A DNA stretch of 23,063 nt, taken from assembly GCA_001460835.1 (NCBI GenBank), contig CYKH01001637.1:1-23063 (forward strand). Reading direction: 5' to 3'. Origin of the DNA: Bodo saltans (Eukaryota > Euglenozoa > Kinetoplastea > Eubodonida > Bodonidae). The notes beneath the pieces were generated by a model. It was given only the letters and a program-made list of their open reading frames with translations, did no database searches and was not told the DNA's origin. Position numbers and translations under genes: made by a program. Each line of letters begins with the position of its first letter. Position 1 is the first letter of the stretch. Below are positions 8,048 to 15,859 of this stretch, piece after piece.

Positions 8048-9491
8048 ATGATACACCCGCGTTTGAGAGTGAAGTTTGTCATCGCGATTTGTGTTCTGTC
8101 TTTTTATTTTGGACTTTCGAAATTCTCCGAGTCATCTCTAACGCTTAGACAGCTTCGTCTTAGTCCTGAGTCGACTCCGAACGAGCCAAACTCCACCAAT
8201 GCAAATTTCATCGAGTCAAACTCCGCCAAGCCAAACTCCATCGAGTCAAACTCCACCGAGCCGAGCTACAATGTGCTTCCGATTGCGGATACCGAGGCTG
8301 ACGCAGTGACGTGGCAACTGGCCAACCAAGCGCTACCCGTTCCAAAGCGCGCAAGCGAGGGTACTAAACTCTTGCCTTACGAACGAGAGCTTCTGGAGGG
8401 CTTCCCACCAGCAAAACTGGGGTTACAAATTCATCGACCCACTCACAGCACAGATGTTCATCATCGGCGGCATCAAATCGCCGTCGTTTTCTTTGGATTG
8501 GTGAAGAAAGTGGTTGCTCCACAGTTTGCCGCATTTCGAGATTTCGTCGCGGCGCCATTGCTGAGTGCTGGTGAGGTCGACGTGTTTCTCCATACATTCG
8601 AGGAGAGCAACTTTTCAAACCCTCGCAACGGTGAGAAGTCACAGATCATCAATCAAAGCAAGAGCATTGGTCTGTTGCGGAACGCGTTTTCTGGTGCGAG
8701 ACGATTCAATGTTGCTGTCAGCGAGTCGAAAGAGGCGCACGATTTTTTTTGGTCCGACGGAGCGCTACACCCGCAACGGGAATCCATGGGGGCGCGACGG
8801 AAGTCTTAGCACACACTACTTGCTTCGACAACATTACAGCATGATTCGAGCGACTGAAATGTGGACCGGCACAAACTACCGGTCTCACTACTCGCCCCAA
8901 GAAAAACACCAGAACAATGAAACAACAACACATGTGTTTCTCCCCAATAGTAAGTATTCGTGCGTGCTGTACATCCGGCCGGACATGTTTTCTGAAACGC
9001 CGATCGCAGCTGAGACGATACGCGCCATGTGCAGACATGATAACGATGGCCACCGGGAACTTTCTGTTCCAAACCTTGAGTGGGAAGGAATTTATGATCG
9101 CGCTGCGTTTGGCACCCCAGAGGCGATGTTGTTGTACGGACTGCGTGGGTTACGTCTGCGGGCATTTATTGATGGCGGTGGACATGTCAGCGCAGAACCG
9201 TATCTGTTTCGCTATTTATGCGAAAACGAAGTTGTGATTCACATTGCCCCTTGGATGCTAAGGAGAATACGAGCTGATGGGAGCATAGAAGGACGAGATA
9301 TCAACAAAGCAATCCTCTCCGACCGATTCGTGCTATTCACTGACTTGTGGCGCGACCTACAGCTTCGTCAGCATTCAAAGTATTCAAAGGTGAACAAAAC
9401 GAAACATTCAGGGAGTGAAAAAATGCGAGGTTGTTTACCGCGAGCTCTTTGGGGCCTCCCGCACGTCACGAGCGACGCAGTGAAATCTTAA
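8048..9491 (+). CDS. Type II membrane, glycosyltransferase-like protein, with one frameshift
   Basis: The N-terminus is a short basic stretch followed by a signal anchor at about residues 9-24 (VKFVIAICVLSFYFGL) and no cleavage signature, as in Golgi type II enzymes. A stem with a pentapeptide repeat follows (8183-8266). The domain begins near residue 142 with IAVVFFGLVKKV and continues to VDVFLHTFE, a pattern I associate with uncharacterised protist glycosyltransferase-like proteins; later YSCVLYIRPDMF fits the same group. The frame of the first part ends at 8809, while the continuation runs in another frame to TAA 9489-9491. The two match up across the T8 run at 8743-8750: with seven Ts the reading frame would be continuous and about 480 aa long. 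A homopolymer assembly error or a recent mutation are both possible. The family call is tentative; the single-gene interpretation is firmer. Confidence 0.6.
8183..8266 (+). repeat. 15-bp tandem repeat coding for a pentapeptide
   Basis: Five 15-bp units (8183-8257) plus a partial sixth encode a pentapeptide of pattern (E/K)(S/P)NS(x); the second unit is diverged. They lie in the stem just after the signal anchor. Units ending in T create N-S-T glycosylation sequons, so the array could be a glycosylated spacer. Confidence 0.75.
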
Positions 9492-9612
9492 GGCCGCCCT
9501 TCTTCGCTTCTTCGTTCAAGATACAAAATGAACACAAAGTGACAACAATCAACAACTTTACTGGAATTTCGTTAAGATGCGTCATAGGTGCTTGTGTTTG
9601 AAAAACTTCGGG

Positions 9613-9638
9613 TTTGTTTTTGTTTGTTTGTTTGTTTA
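9613..9638 (+). repeat. TTTG microsatellite
   Basis: Tandem TTTG units with one imperfect step, in the gap after the frameshifted gene. Confidence 0.75.
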
Positions 9639-10163
9639 GGCTGCTGTCTTGAATACGTTGCTATGACAGTAGCCTGAGGCGGAGGGAAACATACGTTAAC
9701 GACCACAATGATCAAACACAAGACGCAGACCAGCTTCCGACACGGAACCCTCCTGCTGGAGTCCGGTGTGTGCTTTGCGACGCTACCACCTTGTACGTTC
9801 TCGGCGCCCATCGTGGTGTGTATCGCGCATCCGGTATCCTGTCATATGCAACTCTACCATTCGGTCTTGGGTTTCATGCCGTGGTTCCGCACATCAATGT
9901 CCTAAGGAGAACCATGTCAGTCAGTGAGGGAGATCCACATGAGGCTGCCTAGCAGTTGGAGTCCGGTGCGGTATGTTGGGTGTTTCTGTACGAGTGAATT
10001 CGTGGAAAGTGCCGCACCAGTTTCAAGAGCGATTTGACGGCGGCTGAGGTTGATGGTTTTAGCGAGTGAGGGCCCGATCGCCCAAGCCTCGCATAACCAA
10101 CATGATCGCTCGCTAAGGTGCAAAGATTGTTGGTATCTGCTAAAGATTTCGAAGTAAAAATGA

Positions 10164-10186
10164 ATTACTTACTTACTTACTTACTT
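10164..10186 (+). repeat. TTAC tetranucleotide microsatellite
   Basis: About five perfect TTAC units in the 5' region of the gene at 10317. Confidence 0.8.
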
Positions 10187-10260
10187 GAAGGACATTCTTG
10201 TCAACTATTGCATACTGTTCTGCCAAGATTCCACCTTTGTTTCCACACGTACACCGCAGA

Positions 10261-10315
10261 CTTGTTTTTCTTCCGATTTCTTTTTCTCTCTTTTTTCTTT
10301 TTTTTTTTAAAAAAG
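10261..10315 (+). promoter_or_regulatory. Very long pyrimidine tract and splice acceptor abutting a start codon
   Basis: The tract at 10261-10308 is nearly pure T/C. The first AG after it is at 10314-10315, one base before the ATG at 10317. If used, the leader outside the spliced leader is a single base. The alternative AG at 10259-10260, before the tract, would give a 56-nt leader made mostly of pyrimidines. Confidence 0.6.
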
Positions 10316-10316
10316 A

Positions 10317-10784
10317 ATGGCGCCAACAGACGACAAGAAACTCTCTGCTAAGAAGCAGCGAGTGCGCCCAACCAACAAGTCCATCGAGTCGCAGCGGTTC
10401 ACCACAGTGAAGCTTCCGAGGTCGAGTGAGGTGGTTGCCCAGTCGCGAATTCACGAGCTCGAGCAGCGCACGGCCACGACCCCAGCTGGCGGGTTCGACC
10501 CAATCCCAAACGACGGCATGTTTCTTATTGTGGAAGAATCACAATATTGGCCACCCCCGCCGCTGGACGATCTCATGCGCAGTTTCAACGAAGCGAATGG
10601 TGGACAGAGTCACACAAGTACAGTAGCACTTGCGGATGGTATGGACATGTACGACCGTCGTGCAGACGATGCTGCAGCAAAATCAGCAAAGCTTAAAGTA
10701 GTGAAGGCAATCGGTGAAGTGAGTCATCCTCGAGGCAAGGCTGCTAAAAATGTGAAAGTACAGTTTAATGATAACGACGATTAA
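10317..10784 (+). CDS. Small unrecognised protein, 155 aa
   Basis: A short hydrophilic protein with a basic N-terminus (MAPTDDKKLSAKKQRVRP), a central part with FDPIPNDGMFLIVEESQYW followed by four prolines and LDDLM, and a basic-then-acidic C-terminus ending in FNDNDD. There is no membrane segment, signal peptide or catalytic motif. The start is the only ATG before the conserved-looking middle and lies directly behind a strong splice tract, which supports this as a real gene despite its size. The pairing of a charged disordered tail with a short hydrophobic/aromatic middle suggests a binding peptide or small subunit, but I cannot name the family. It is flanked by two genes for signal-anchored proteins. 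Confidence 0.7.
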   Translation: MAPTDDKKLSAKKQRVRPTNKSIESQRFTTVKLPRSSEVVAQSRIHELEQRTATTPAGGFDPIPNDGMFLIVEESQYWPPPPLDDLMRSFNEANGGQSHTSTVALADGMDMYDRRADDAAAKSAKLKVVKAIGEVSHPRGKAAKNVKVQFNDNDD

Positions 10785-11117
10785 GAATTGCAAAAAAAAA
10801 AAACAGTAAGAAAGAAATGGAGAACCCCAACCTTCGTTGCGTGAGAATCATTCTATTTTGGATTCTGTCAAAGATGATGCCTTCTTTGCGAATGAAAAAC
10901 GTGCGCGCTGTCCTGTTGTGTGCTGTTGAACCTTCTTGTTCTATTGACATTTTCTTATGCAGAAGGTAAACACACTCAGTATTTAGTTGGGCAACGCAAA
11001 TTCGGCAACTTCTCTCGTGGGAGAGGTCCAACAAACTTGAAAAGAGTCCCCCGTTACCCGAACATCGACGCCGCTGACGGAGGTGCATATCAACTACTTC
11101 TTTTGTGTCTCTATACG
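10785..11117 (+). other. Intergenic region and 5' UTR of the GDS-motif gene
   Basis: A short A-run follows the stop of the small protein. The splice-acceptor signal of the next gene lies at about 10931-10962. From 10920 the frame of the next gene is open, but it has no ATG before 11118, so this part is taken as leader. No other gene is seen. Confidence 0.65.
10931..10962 (+). promoter_or_regulatory. Predicted spliced-leader acceptor for the GDS-motif gene
   Basis: An interrupted pyrimidine tract ends in TGCAG, with the AG at 10961-10962. No ATG occurs between it and 11118, giving a leader of about 155 nt. Confidence 0.5.
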
Positions 11118-13685
11118 ATGATCAATAACGCACCTTCACGGAAGGCTATGCTCGTGCTTGTCACACTGGTGCTTTGCCTCTTTTTCATCTCCAATTGGAG
11201 TTCCCGCGAGGACCGGCGTTTGCAAGTCGTCGTTGACAACAACAACAACAACAACAGCAGTTTGGTGGACCTCCCGCGAGCCCTCACTACGATGATCCAC
11301 TGGAGGGAATTTCGCTGGTCTGGTGGTGGTGTGAGAGGCGCCACCGAAGGAGAGGAGAATATGAACCTTGACACAAAGATTCACAGGACTACAGTAGAAT
11401 TTTTTGAGAAGTCCTTTGGCATACCGGCTGCATCGTTTGAGTCGTTACAAAAATTGAACTACACACGGCACAAACATTCCACATTTGTCAAATTCTTTAC
11501 TTCCAACGTCACTTTGAACACGAACCCTGACTGTGCAGACCGTTTGCATCCAAGCTATCAACTTTTGTGCCATGTGTGGGCTGCGCAGCAGCACCATCGT
11601 AGTAGTAGCACTAGCAGCAGCAGCAGCACCACCAGAAATAGCACTGACTCTTCTTCATCCTATTCATCATTGTTCAAGCGGAATGCGTTGAATTCCATGT
11701 GCAGTTTATTTCTCGCGTGTTCTGAGTGGAAGCGCGGCCGATACAATGTCCCTTTGTCTTCAACATTGCTTCGCAGTACATTCGATGAGATCTTGAACGA
11801 CCACGAGCTCTTGAACGCCTCTCAAGTGCTCCTCCGCAACTTGATTCACGGCGGAAATAACTGGCATGAGTACAACTGGCTTGCAGATCGTGTTAATACA
11901 TCTCGCGGGCTTTTAGAGAGCCGTAAGAGCCCTCAAGAAAGTATGGACGTCCGAACAGCCTTCCAGGGTGGCGAAATCACCACCAAGAAAGTTTTTGCCA
12001 ACGGGACTGTTTCGCTACTGTTTTCGTCGAGGGGCAACGGAGCGAGGGGCCCCCACCTCACCCGGCCATTATCAGCACTCGAAACGATTGCGGTGCTCCA
12101 CCACAGAGCGACGTCAGGAATGCCACAGATGGTTGTGTTCCCTGAACGCGCTGAAAGGGTTGTATCGCCCGGTGACTTCGTTGAGTGCCGTGTGCCTGCA
12201 ATTAATGTGCTACTTTTCAGTGGCGACAGTCTCGCCAATCAGATGTTTATGCGGCTTCTCAACCTCGTCCGACGTGGCCCGCAGGGACGAGTGCTGGTTC
12301 CGTACGGGTCGGAACTCTTGAAGTCCAACTTCCGCCATTGGCCAATGCACGATCGGTGCAGATCCCTCGATTTAATTTTGGCCTTTTACCCCACGCATGA
12401 TGAGTTTCTTACATTTCAGTCGCTAATGCCGTACGGTGTGCTGGTGAACGACCAGTTTGTCCGTTCTAACGAGTCTGTGACTGCGTATTTCGCTGCTGTT
12501 GCCAAACGCAGAGCTACTAGCTTCTGCAATCAGTCGAAACCTGCAAGCGGTGCCTCTCTTGAGGAACACGACGACACAGGAGTAGCTTTGTTCTACCTCG
12601 TGTTTTTGGCGGATGCAATCACGTCAAGGCCAAGAACAGACGCGCTAGCACCCTGTCTCCCCGCTCAACCAATTCCTGAAAAATTTCCACCAGATGGTCC
12701 AAATTATCAGAAAATGAAAAACGCTGTATCGAGAGGCTTGACTCTTGTTCACGACCCCCCTGTGCCGTCACTTCGTTCACTGGGCGTGCGTATTCCAATG
12801 CATGTGGTGAACTCGAATATGTGGGAGGTGCATGAGTCGTCCACCACGTACGAGTGGCTGATGCGCATGGCCACCGGTAACTGCAGCGTGACGGCGAACG
12901 CGACGAATGTCACAGCGGTGGCGCCACTCCTCCCGAGAGAAAAAACTGCTGACTGGAGATTCGGCGAGCATCCTTCTTCCGATGTGACGCATCTTTATCG
13001 CACGTCGACGAACTTGTGGTTTCCAGATCGAGCCGTAGGCCGACGACGTCACGCTCTCAAGGCGCCCATCAAACCGTCACGCCGAGCCAAACCATTTTCA
13101 GTACTCTCCCCAACGGAACCTCGAGAGTTGGTTCGGTTGGAGACACCTTTCAGGTGGCTGCACGATGCAGTTACAGCCGTCACCGGATCTGATCCTCTTC
13201 AACAATCGATTCAGAATTCTAACCAAAACACTGAAGGCAAGCACGACCATCGCAACGGTGTTTTTTTTTCGCGGTTGCGGGTGCTGGATATGGGAAAAGT
13301 TTTCTTGGCGACCGGGAACGTATTTCATCAAAAAGACGGGCTACATGAACGTTGTAGCGGACTTCACTGGCTCGTCGGTGCGGCCTCGTACCACGACACG
13401 TCGCGTGCATTGCGCACCTCTGCGGAGAGATTAACACGCGAGGTTTTTCAGATTTCGCCAGAACCTACGGATCACTCTGAGATCGAACGCGTTCCTCTTC
13501 GTTTTGACAATACTGACGACTGCCATGGTTTTGGAACGCTGCTGACATTAAATGCTTTGCTACTAGATATCGTTCAGGCAGCGAATGAGATATCGTTCAG
13601 GCAGCGAATGAGAGTTGAGTCACTGCACTCGGCAAAGGGGATTAGCACGAACTGTGCGCCGCACCTCCCAATACACAGATGCTAG
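11118..13685 (+). CDS. Type II membrane protein with GDS/DxxH motifs, PC-esterase-like acyltransferase
   Basis: The first ATG gives an 855-aa protein. A signal anchor (AMLVLVTLVLCLFFISNW) lies at about residues 10-28, followed by an Asn-run linker and a Ser/Thr-run near residue 160-180. Many N-x-S/T sequons (NYT, NVT, NCS, NAT) agree with a lumenal, glycosylated domain. At residues 366-376 VLLFSGDSLANQMFMR carries a GDS motif with predicted nucleophile Ser371. Near the C-terminus KDGLHERCSGLHW supplies a DxxH pair, Asp740 and His743. This order, GDS early and DxxH late, is the signature of the PC-esterase/SGNH group (plant TBL, NXPE, Cas1-type polysaccharide O-acyltransferases). The likely role is acyl transfer to or from glycans in the Golgi. 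The overall family placement is inference, since the sequence between the motifs is unfamiliar. The last 25 or so residues come from a tandem duplication that changed the frame. Confidence 0.6.
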   Translation: MINNAPSRKAMLVLVTLVLCLFFISNWSSREDRRLQVVVDNNNNNNSSLVDLPRALTTMIHWREFRWSGGGVRGATEGEENMNLDTKIHRTTVEFFEKSFGIPAASFESLQKLNYTRHKHSTFVKFFTSNVTLNTNPDCADRLHPSYQLLCHVWAAQQHHRSSSTSSSSSTTRNSTDSSSSYSSLFKRNALNSMCSLFLACSEWKRGRYNVPLSSTLLRSTFDEILNDHELLNASQVLLRNLIHGGNNWHEYNWLADRVNTSRGLLESRKSPQESMDVRTAFQGGEITTKKVFANGTVSLLFSSRGNGARGPHLTRPLSALETIAVLHHRATSGMPQMVVFPERAERVVSPGDFVECRVPAINVLLFSGDSLANQMFMRLLNLVRRGPQGRVLVPYGSELLKSNFRHWPMHDRCRSLDLILAFYPTHDEFLTFQSLMPYGVLVNDQFVRSNESVTAYFAAVAKRRATSFCNQSKPASGASLEEHDDTGVALFYLVFLADAITSRPRTDALAPCLPAQPIPEKFPPDGPNYQKMKNAVSRGLTLVHDPPVPSLRSLGVRIPMHVVNSNMWEVHESSTTYEWLMRMATGNCSVTANATNVTAVAPLLPREKTADWRFGEHPSSDVTHLYRTSTNLWFPDRAVGRRRHALKAPIKPSRRAKPFSVLSPTEPRELVRLETPFRWLHDAVTAVTGSDPLQQSIQNSNQNTEGKHDHRNGVFFSRLRVLDMGKVFLATGNVFHQKDGLHERCSGLHWLVGAASYHDTSRALRTSAERLTREVFQISPEPTDHSEIERVPLRFDNTDDCHGFGTLLTLNALLLDIVQAANEISFRQRMRVESLHSAKGISTNCAPHLPIHRC
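13566..13611 (+). repeat. Perfect 23-bp tandem duplication at the 3' end of the GDS gene
   Basis: The 23 bases at 13566-13588 are repeated exactly at 13589-13611. As 23 is not a multiple of three, the second copy is read in a different frame from the first. The present C-terminus therefore differs from that of the unduplicated version, which would stop at the TGA at 13616-13618. Confidence 0.95.
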
Positions 13686-14102
13686 TGATTACTGCTTGGA
13701 TGCGTTGGTTGCAAAACAGGTCACTTTAGCACACGCTTGGCCAAACCTTTAGAGAATTTTTACCGGGACCCAGCACCCCCTTTCGAAGCATGTGCGTGGC
13801 TTGAAGGCACTCGGCTGCCGTCGACAACGACGTTTGGAAGTTCCTGGACGTATTGTGATTTCACTCGCTTCGGAAGAACGGCGAAGGTATGGGAGCATGG
13901 GGGACATCGTTGGAGACTCTGGGGCGGGCTCGAAGACGGGGCTAAGCTCTGACGATTCGTTTTTTTTTTTCTTTTTTTTTCTAAACAGTTTTGTGTTTGC
14001 TTTTCAATGTTTTGAAAAATAATAATGAACATCTGCTTATTTTGTTTTGCAAATACGGCGAGACCATAAACATTAATTTTTCAAAAAAAAAATAAAAATC
14101 AA
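13686..14102 (+). other. Gene-poor gap with weakly coding-like frames
   Basis: An open stretch without ATG at 13689-13952 lies in the frame of the upstream gene, after its stop. A different frame near 13670-13710 contains the short string YTDAS, reminiscent of RNase H domains of retroelements. Both are too short to assign; if they are a retroelement fossil it is a broken fragment. The right part holds the T-rich splice tract of the decarboxylase gene and A/T-rich leader. Confidence 0.45.
13957..13988 (+). promoter_or_regulatory. Predicted spliced-leader acceptor for the decarboxylase gene
   Basis: A T-rich tract at 13957-13982 is followed by AAACAG, with the AG at 13987-13988. The leader to ATG 14103 would be 114 nt and contain two small upstream ORFs, at 14007-14015 and 14025-14069. 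Confidence 0.6.
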
Positions 14103-15737
14103 ATGCACCGATTGCTCAACAGACAACCTTCGACGACGGCTGCTTGTACCGCATCGTTGAATGCTGTTCGTTTTGCGAACATGTCTAGCCGCAAAGTACT
14201 TCCTGACATTTCATCCAACAACGGCCTAAGCTGGAAGGTGTTTCGCGATGATGCCCACAAGTTAATTGATCACATCGCAGATCGCCACGAAGCTGCAGAG
14301 GCAGCTGTGACAGGGTCGTTGTGCGAACCGCTGGTGGGAGGCCACTGGAGTGGCAAAGCAGATCTTTCAGGGATGGAGAGAGTTCTCGAAGACTGCGCTG
14401 CAACTTCTCGTTCTACTCACGATCCTCCGACTACCAGTCCATTTTCATCGGTTGTTGAGGATGTGCAAAGCATCTCCTCTGGGTTGATAGATTGGCAATC
14501 CAAGGGGTTCATGAGTTTCTTTCCGGGTCAACTTTCGCCGGCCGCAATGCTAGGCGAACTTCTTGCGTTGAGTTATAATCACGCAGGGTTTGCGTGGTCC
14601 ACGTGCCCAGCATCAACAGAGTTAGAGTTTCGAGTGGTGAACACGATGGGGCGATTGCTGGGCTTGCCTGCCGCATTCGCAACGTCGGCGGATTCGTCAG
14701 GCGGCGGCTCAATTCACCCCAACGCGACTGAAGGGCTTCTCGTAGCGATGATTGCAGCACGCGACGAGAAGAAGCGCCTCCTCGCGCTGAATCAAGGCCA
14801 GGCGGGTACGAGCAGCTTCCCTTTTACCTGCTATACATCAGATCAATCGCACTTCTCTGTTGAAAAAGCCTGCAAGATGGCGGGAGGGATCACGTTGCGC
14901 AAAGTAAAGACCATATTGGACCCTCGATGCGAGAATTATCCTTTGCACCCAACGACGCTGGAGGAGATGATCGTCGAGGATATGATGAACGGCCAGATCC
15001 CATTGATGATCGTGGGAACAGTGGGGACTACAGCGACGTGTGCCATCGACCCAACACGCCAACTTGCGTCTATTGCAAAAAATGCTGGAGCGTGGCTTCA
15101 CATCGACGCGGCGTACGCTGGTGCTGCTGCTCTTTGTCCCGAACTCAGGCCGATTGTGTTTGATGGCATTGAGTTGTGTGATTCTGTTTCTGTGAATGGC
15201 TCAAAATGGATGGCGATGTCGATGGGATGCAGCTTCTTTTTCACCCAACATCTCTCCCTCATCACGAAAGCGTTGTCGTGTGGCGCGTCGTATGTTCCTC
15301 AGCCGCCGCCAGGAGTTCACGACTTGAAGGATGTCAGTATTGGGATGGCTCGACCATGGACGTCGTTGAAGGTGTACTCGGTACTACGATGCGTCGGTGT
15401 CGACGCGCTTCAAGGAATGATTCGGCGCCATGTGATTCTCGCAGAATACTTAGACGCAAAACTACGCGCACATCCTTCGATCGATTGCGTTGTGCGACCT
15501 GTCCTGGGGCTGGTCGTGTTCCGCGTTCGAATGCTATCTGATGAAAGCAACGCAGAATTGCAGCGGCGTCTGTCTGCACATCGAAATATTCTTGTCGGAG
15601 CATCGCGCGTGGACACCCGATTTGTTCTTCGGGTGAGCCTTGCTCACATTCATCTTACGTACGACGACGTTGACAATATTTACATTGCGATCTCAGAAGA
15701 ACTGAAGAAATTCGAATCCACCGCTCATGTTCAGTAA
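14103..15737 (+). CDS. PLP-dependent group II decarboxylase (aromatic-amino-acid type)
   Basis: The 544-aa protein matches the aromatic-L-amino-acid decarboxylase fold along its length: SPAAMLGELL, STCPASTELE, GGGSIHPNATEG, SDQSHFSVEKA, VGTVGTTATCAIDP, HIDAAYAG, and the Lys motif VNGSKWM. Inferred cofactor residues are His250 (ring stacking), Asp335 (pyridine N) and Lys368 (Schiff base). Two departures stand out. The usual NPHK before the Lys is NGSK. The catalytic loop, normally DYKDW...RSLK, aligns without gaps as DLKDV...TSLK, so the tyrosine that protonates the intermediate is Leu408. The fold and PLP binding should be kept, but simple decarboxylation is doubtful. The first 26 residues are Arg/Ser/Thr/Ala-rich with no acidic residue, like a mitochondrial presequence; Met27 (14181) is a possible second start that would remove it. 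It could instead be an aldehyde synthase or an enzyme on another substrate. Confidence 0.85.
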   Translation: MHRLLNRQPSTTAACTASLNAVRFANMSSRKVLPDISSNNGLSWKVFRDDAHKLIDHIADRHEAAEAAVTGSLCEPLVGGHWSGKADLSGMERVLEDCAATSRSTHDPPTTSPFSSVVEDVQSISSGLIDWQSKGFMSFFPGQLSPAAMLGELLALSYNHAGFAWSTCPASTELEFRVVNTMGRLLGLPAAFATSADSSGGGSIHPNATEGLLVAMIAARDEKKRLLALNQGQAGTSSFPFTCYTSDQSHFSVEKACKMAGGITLRKVKTILDPRCENYPLHPTTLEEMIVEDMMNGQIPLMIVGTVGTTATCAIDPTRQLASIAKNAGAWLHIDAAYAGAAALCPELRPIVFDGIELCDSVSVNGSKWMAMSMGCSFFFTQHLSLITKALSCGASYVPQPPPGVHDLKDVSIGMARPWTSLKVYSVLRCVGVDALQGMIRRHVILAEYLDAKLRAHPSIDCVVRPVLGLVVFRVRMLSDESNAELQRRLSAHRNILVGASRVDTRFVLRVSLAHIHLTYDDVDNIYIAISEELKKFESTAHVQ

Positions 15738-15776
15738 CGAGAGTTCGTTGTGGTTGTTGCGACACTCAAAAAGGAG

Positions 15777-15846
15777 TTTTTTTTCTTTTTGCCTTTCTTC
15801 TGTGATTTCTGGTACTTTTTTTTTTCTTCCCATCTTGTTTTTACAG
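15777..15846 (+). promoter_or_regulatory. Predicted spliced-leader acceptor for the presequence-bearing gene
   Basis: A long T/C-rich stretch ends in TTTTTACAG, with the AG at 15845-15846. The first ATG after it is the gene start at 15860, with a 13-nt leader. A second AG follows at 15849-15850. Confidence 0.75.
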
Positions 15847-15859
15847 CCAGCAAAACACA

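Larger units (their letters stand above)
9492..10316 (+). other. Long gene-poor gap with microsatellites and possible retroelement fossil
   Basis: No convincing host gene is visible in these 825 bases. A TTTG microsatellite lies at about 9613-9638 and a TTAC microsatellite at about 10164-10186. Between them, two 12-bp direct repeats (9757-9768 and 9957-9968) flank about 188 bp that include a short open stretch containing TLPFGLGF, resembling the LPFGL motif of reverse transcriptases. If it is a retroelement relic it is a broken fragment. The right end is the splice-acceptor tract of the next gene. Confidence 0.5.

Noticed and set aside
10920-11117. N-terminal extension of the GDS-motif protein
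   Set aside because: The extension has no ATG and crosses the predicted splice acceptor; the signal anchor follows directly after ATG 11118.
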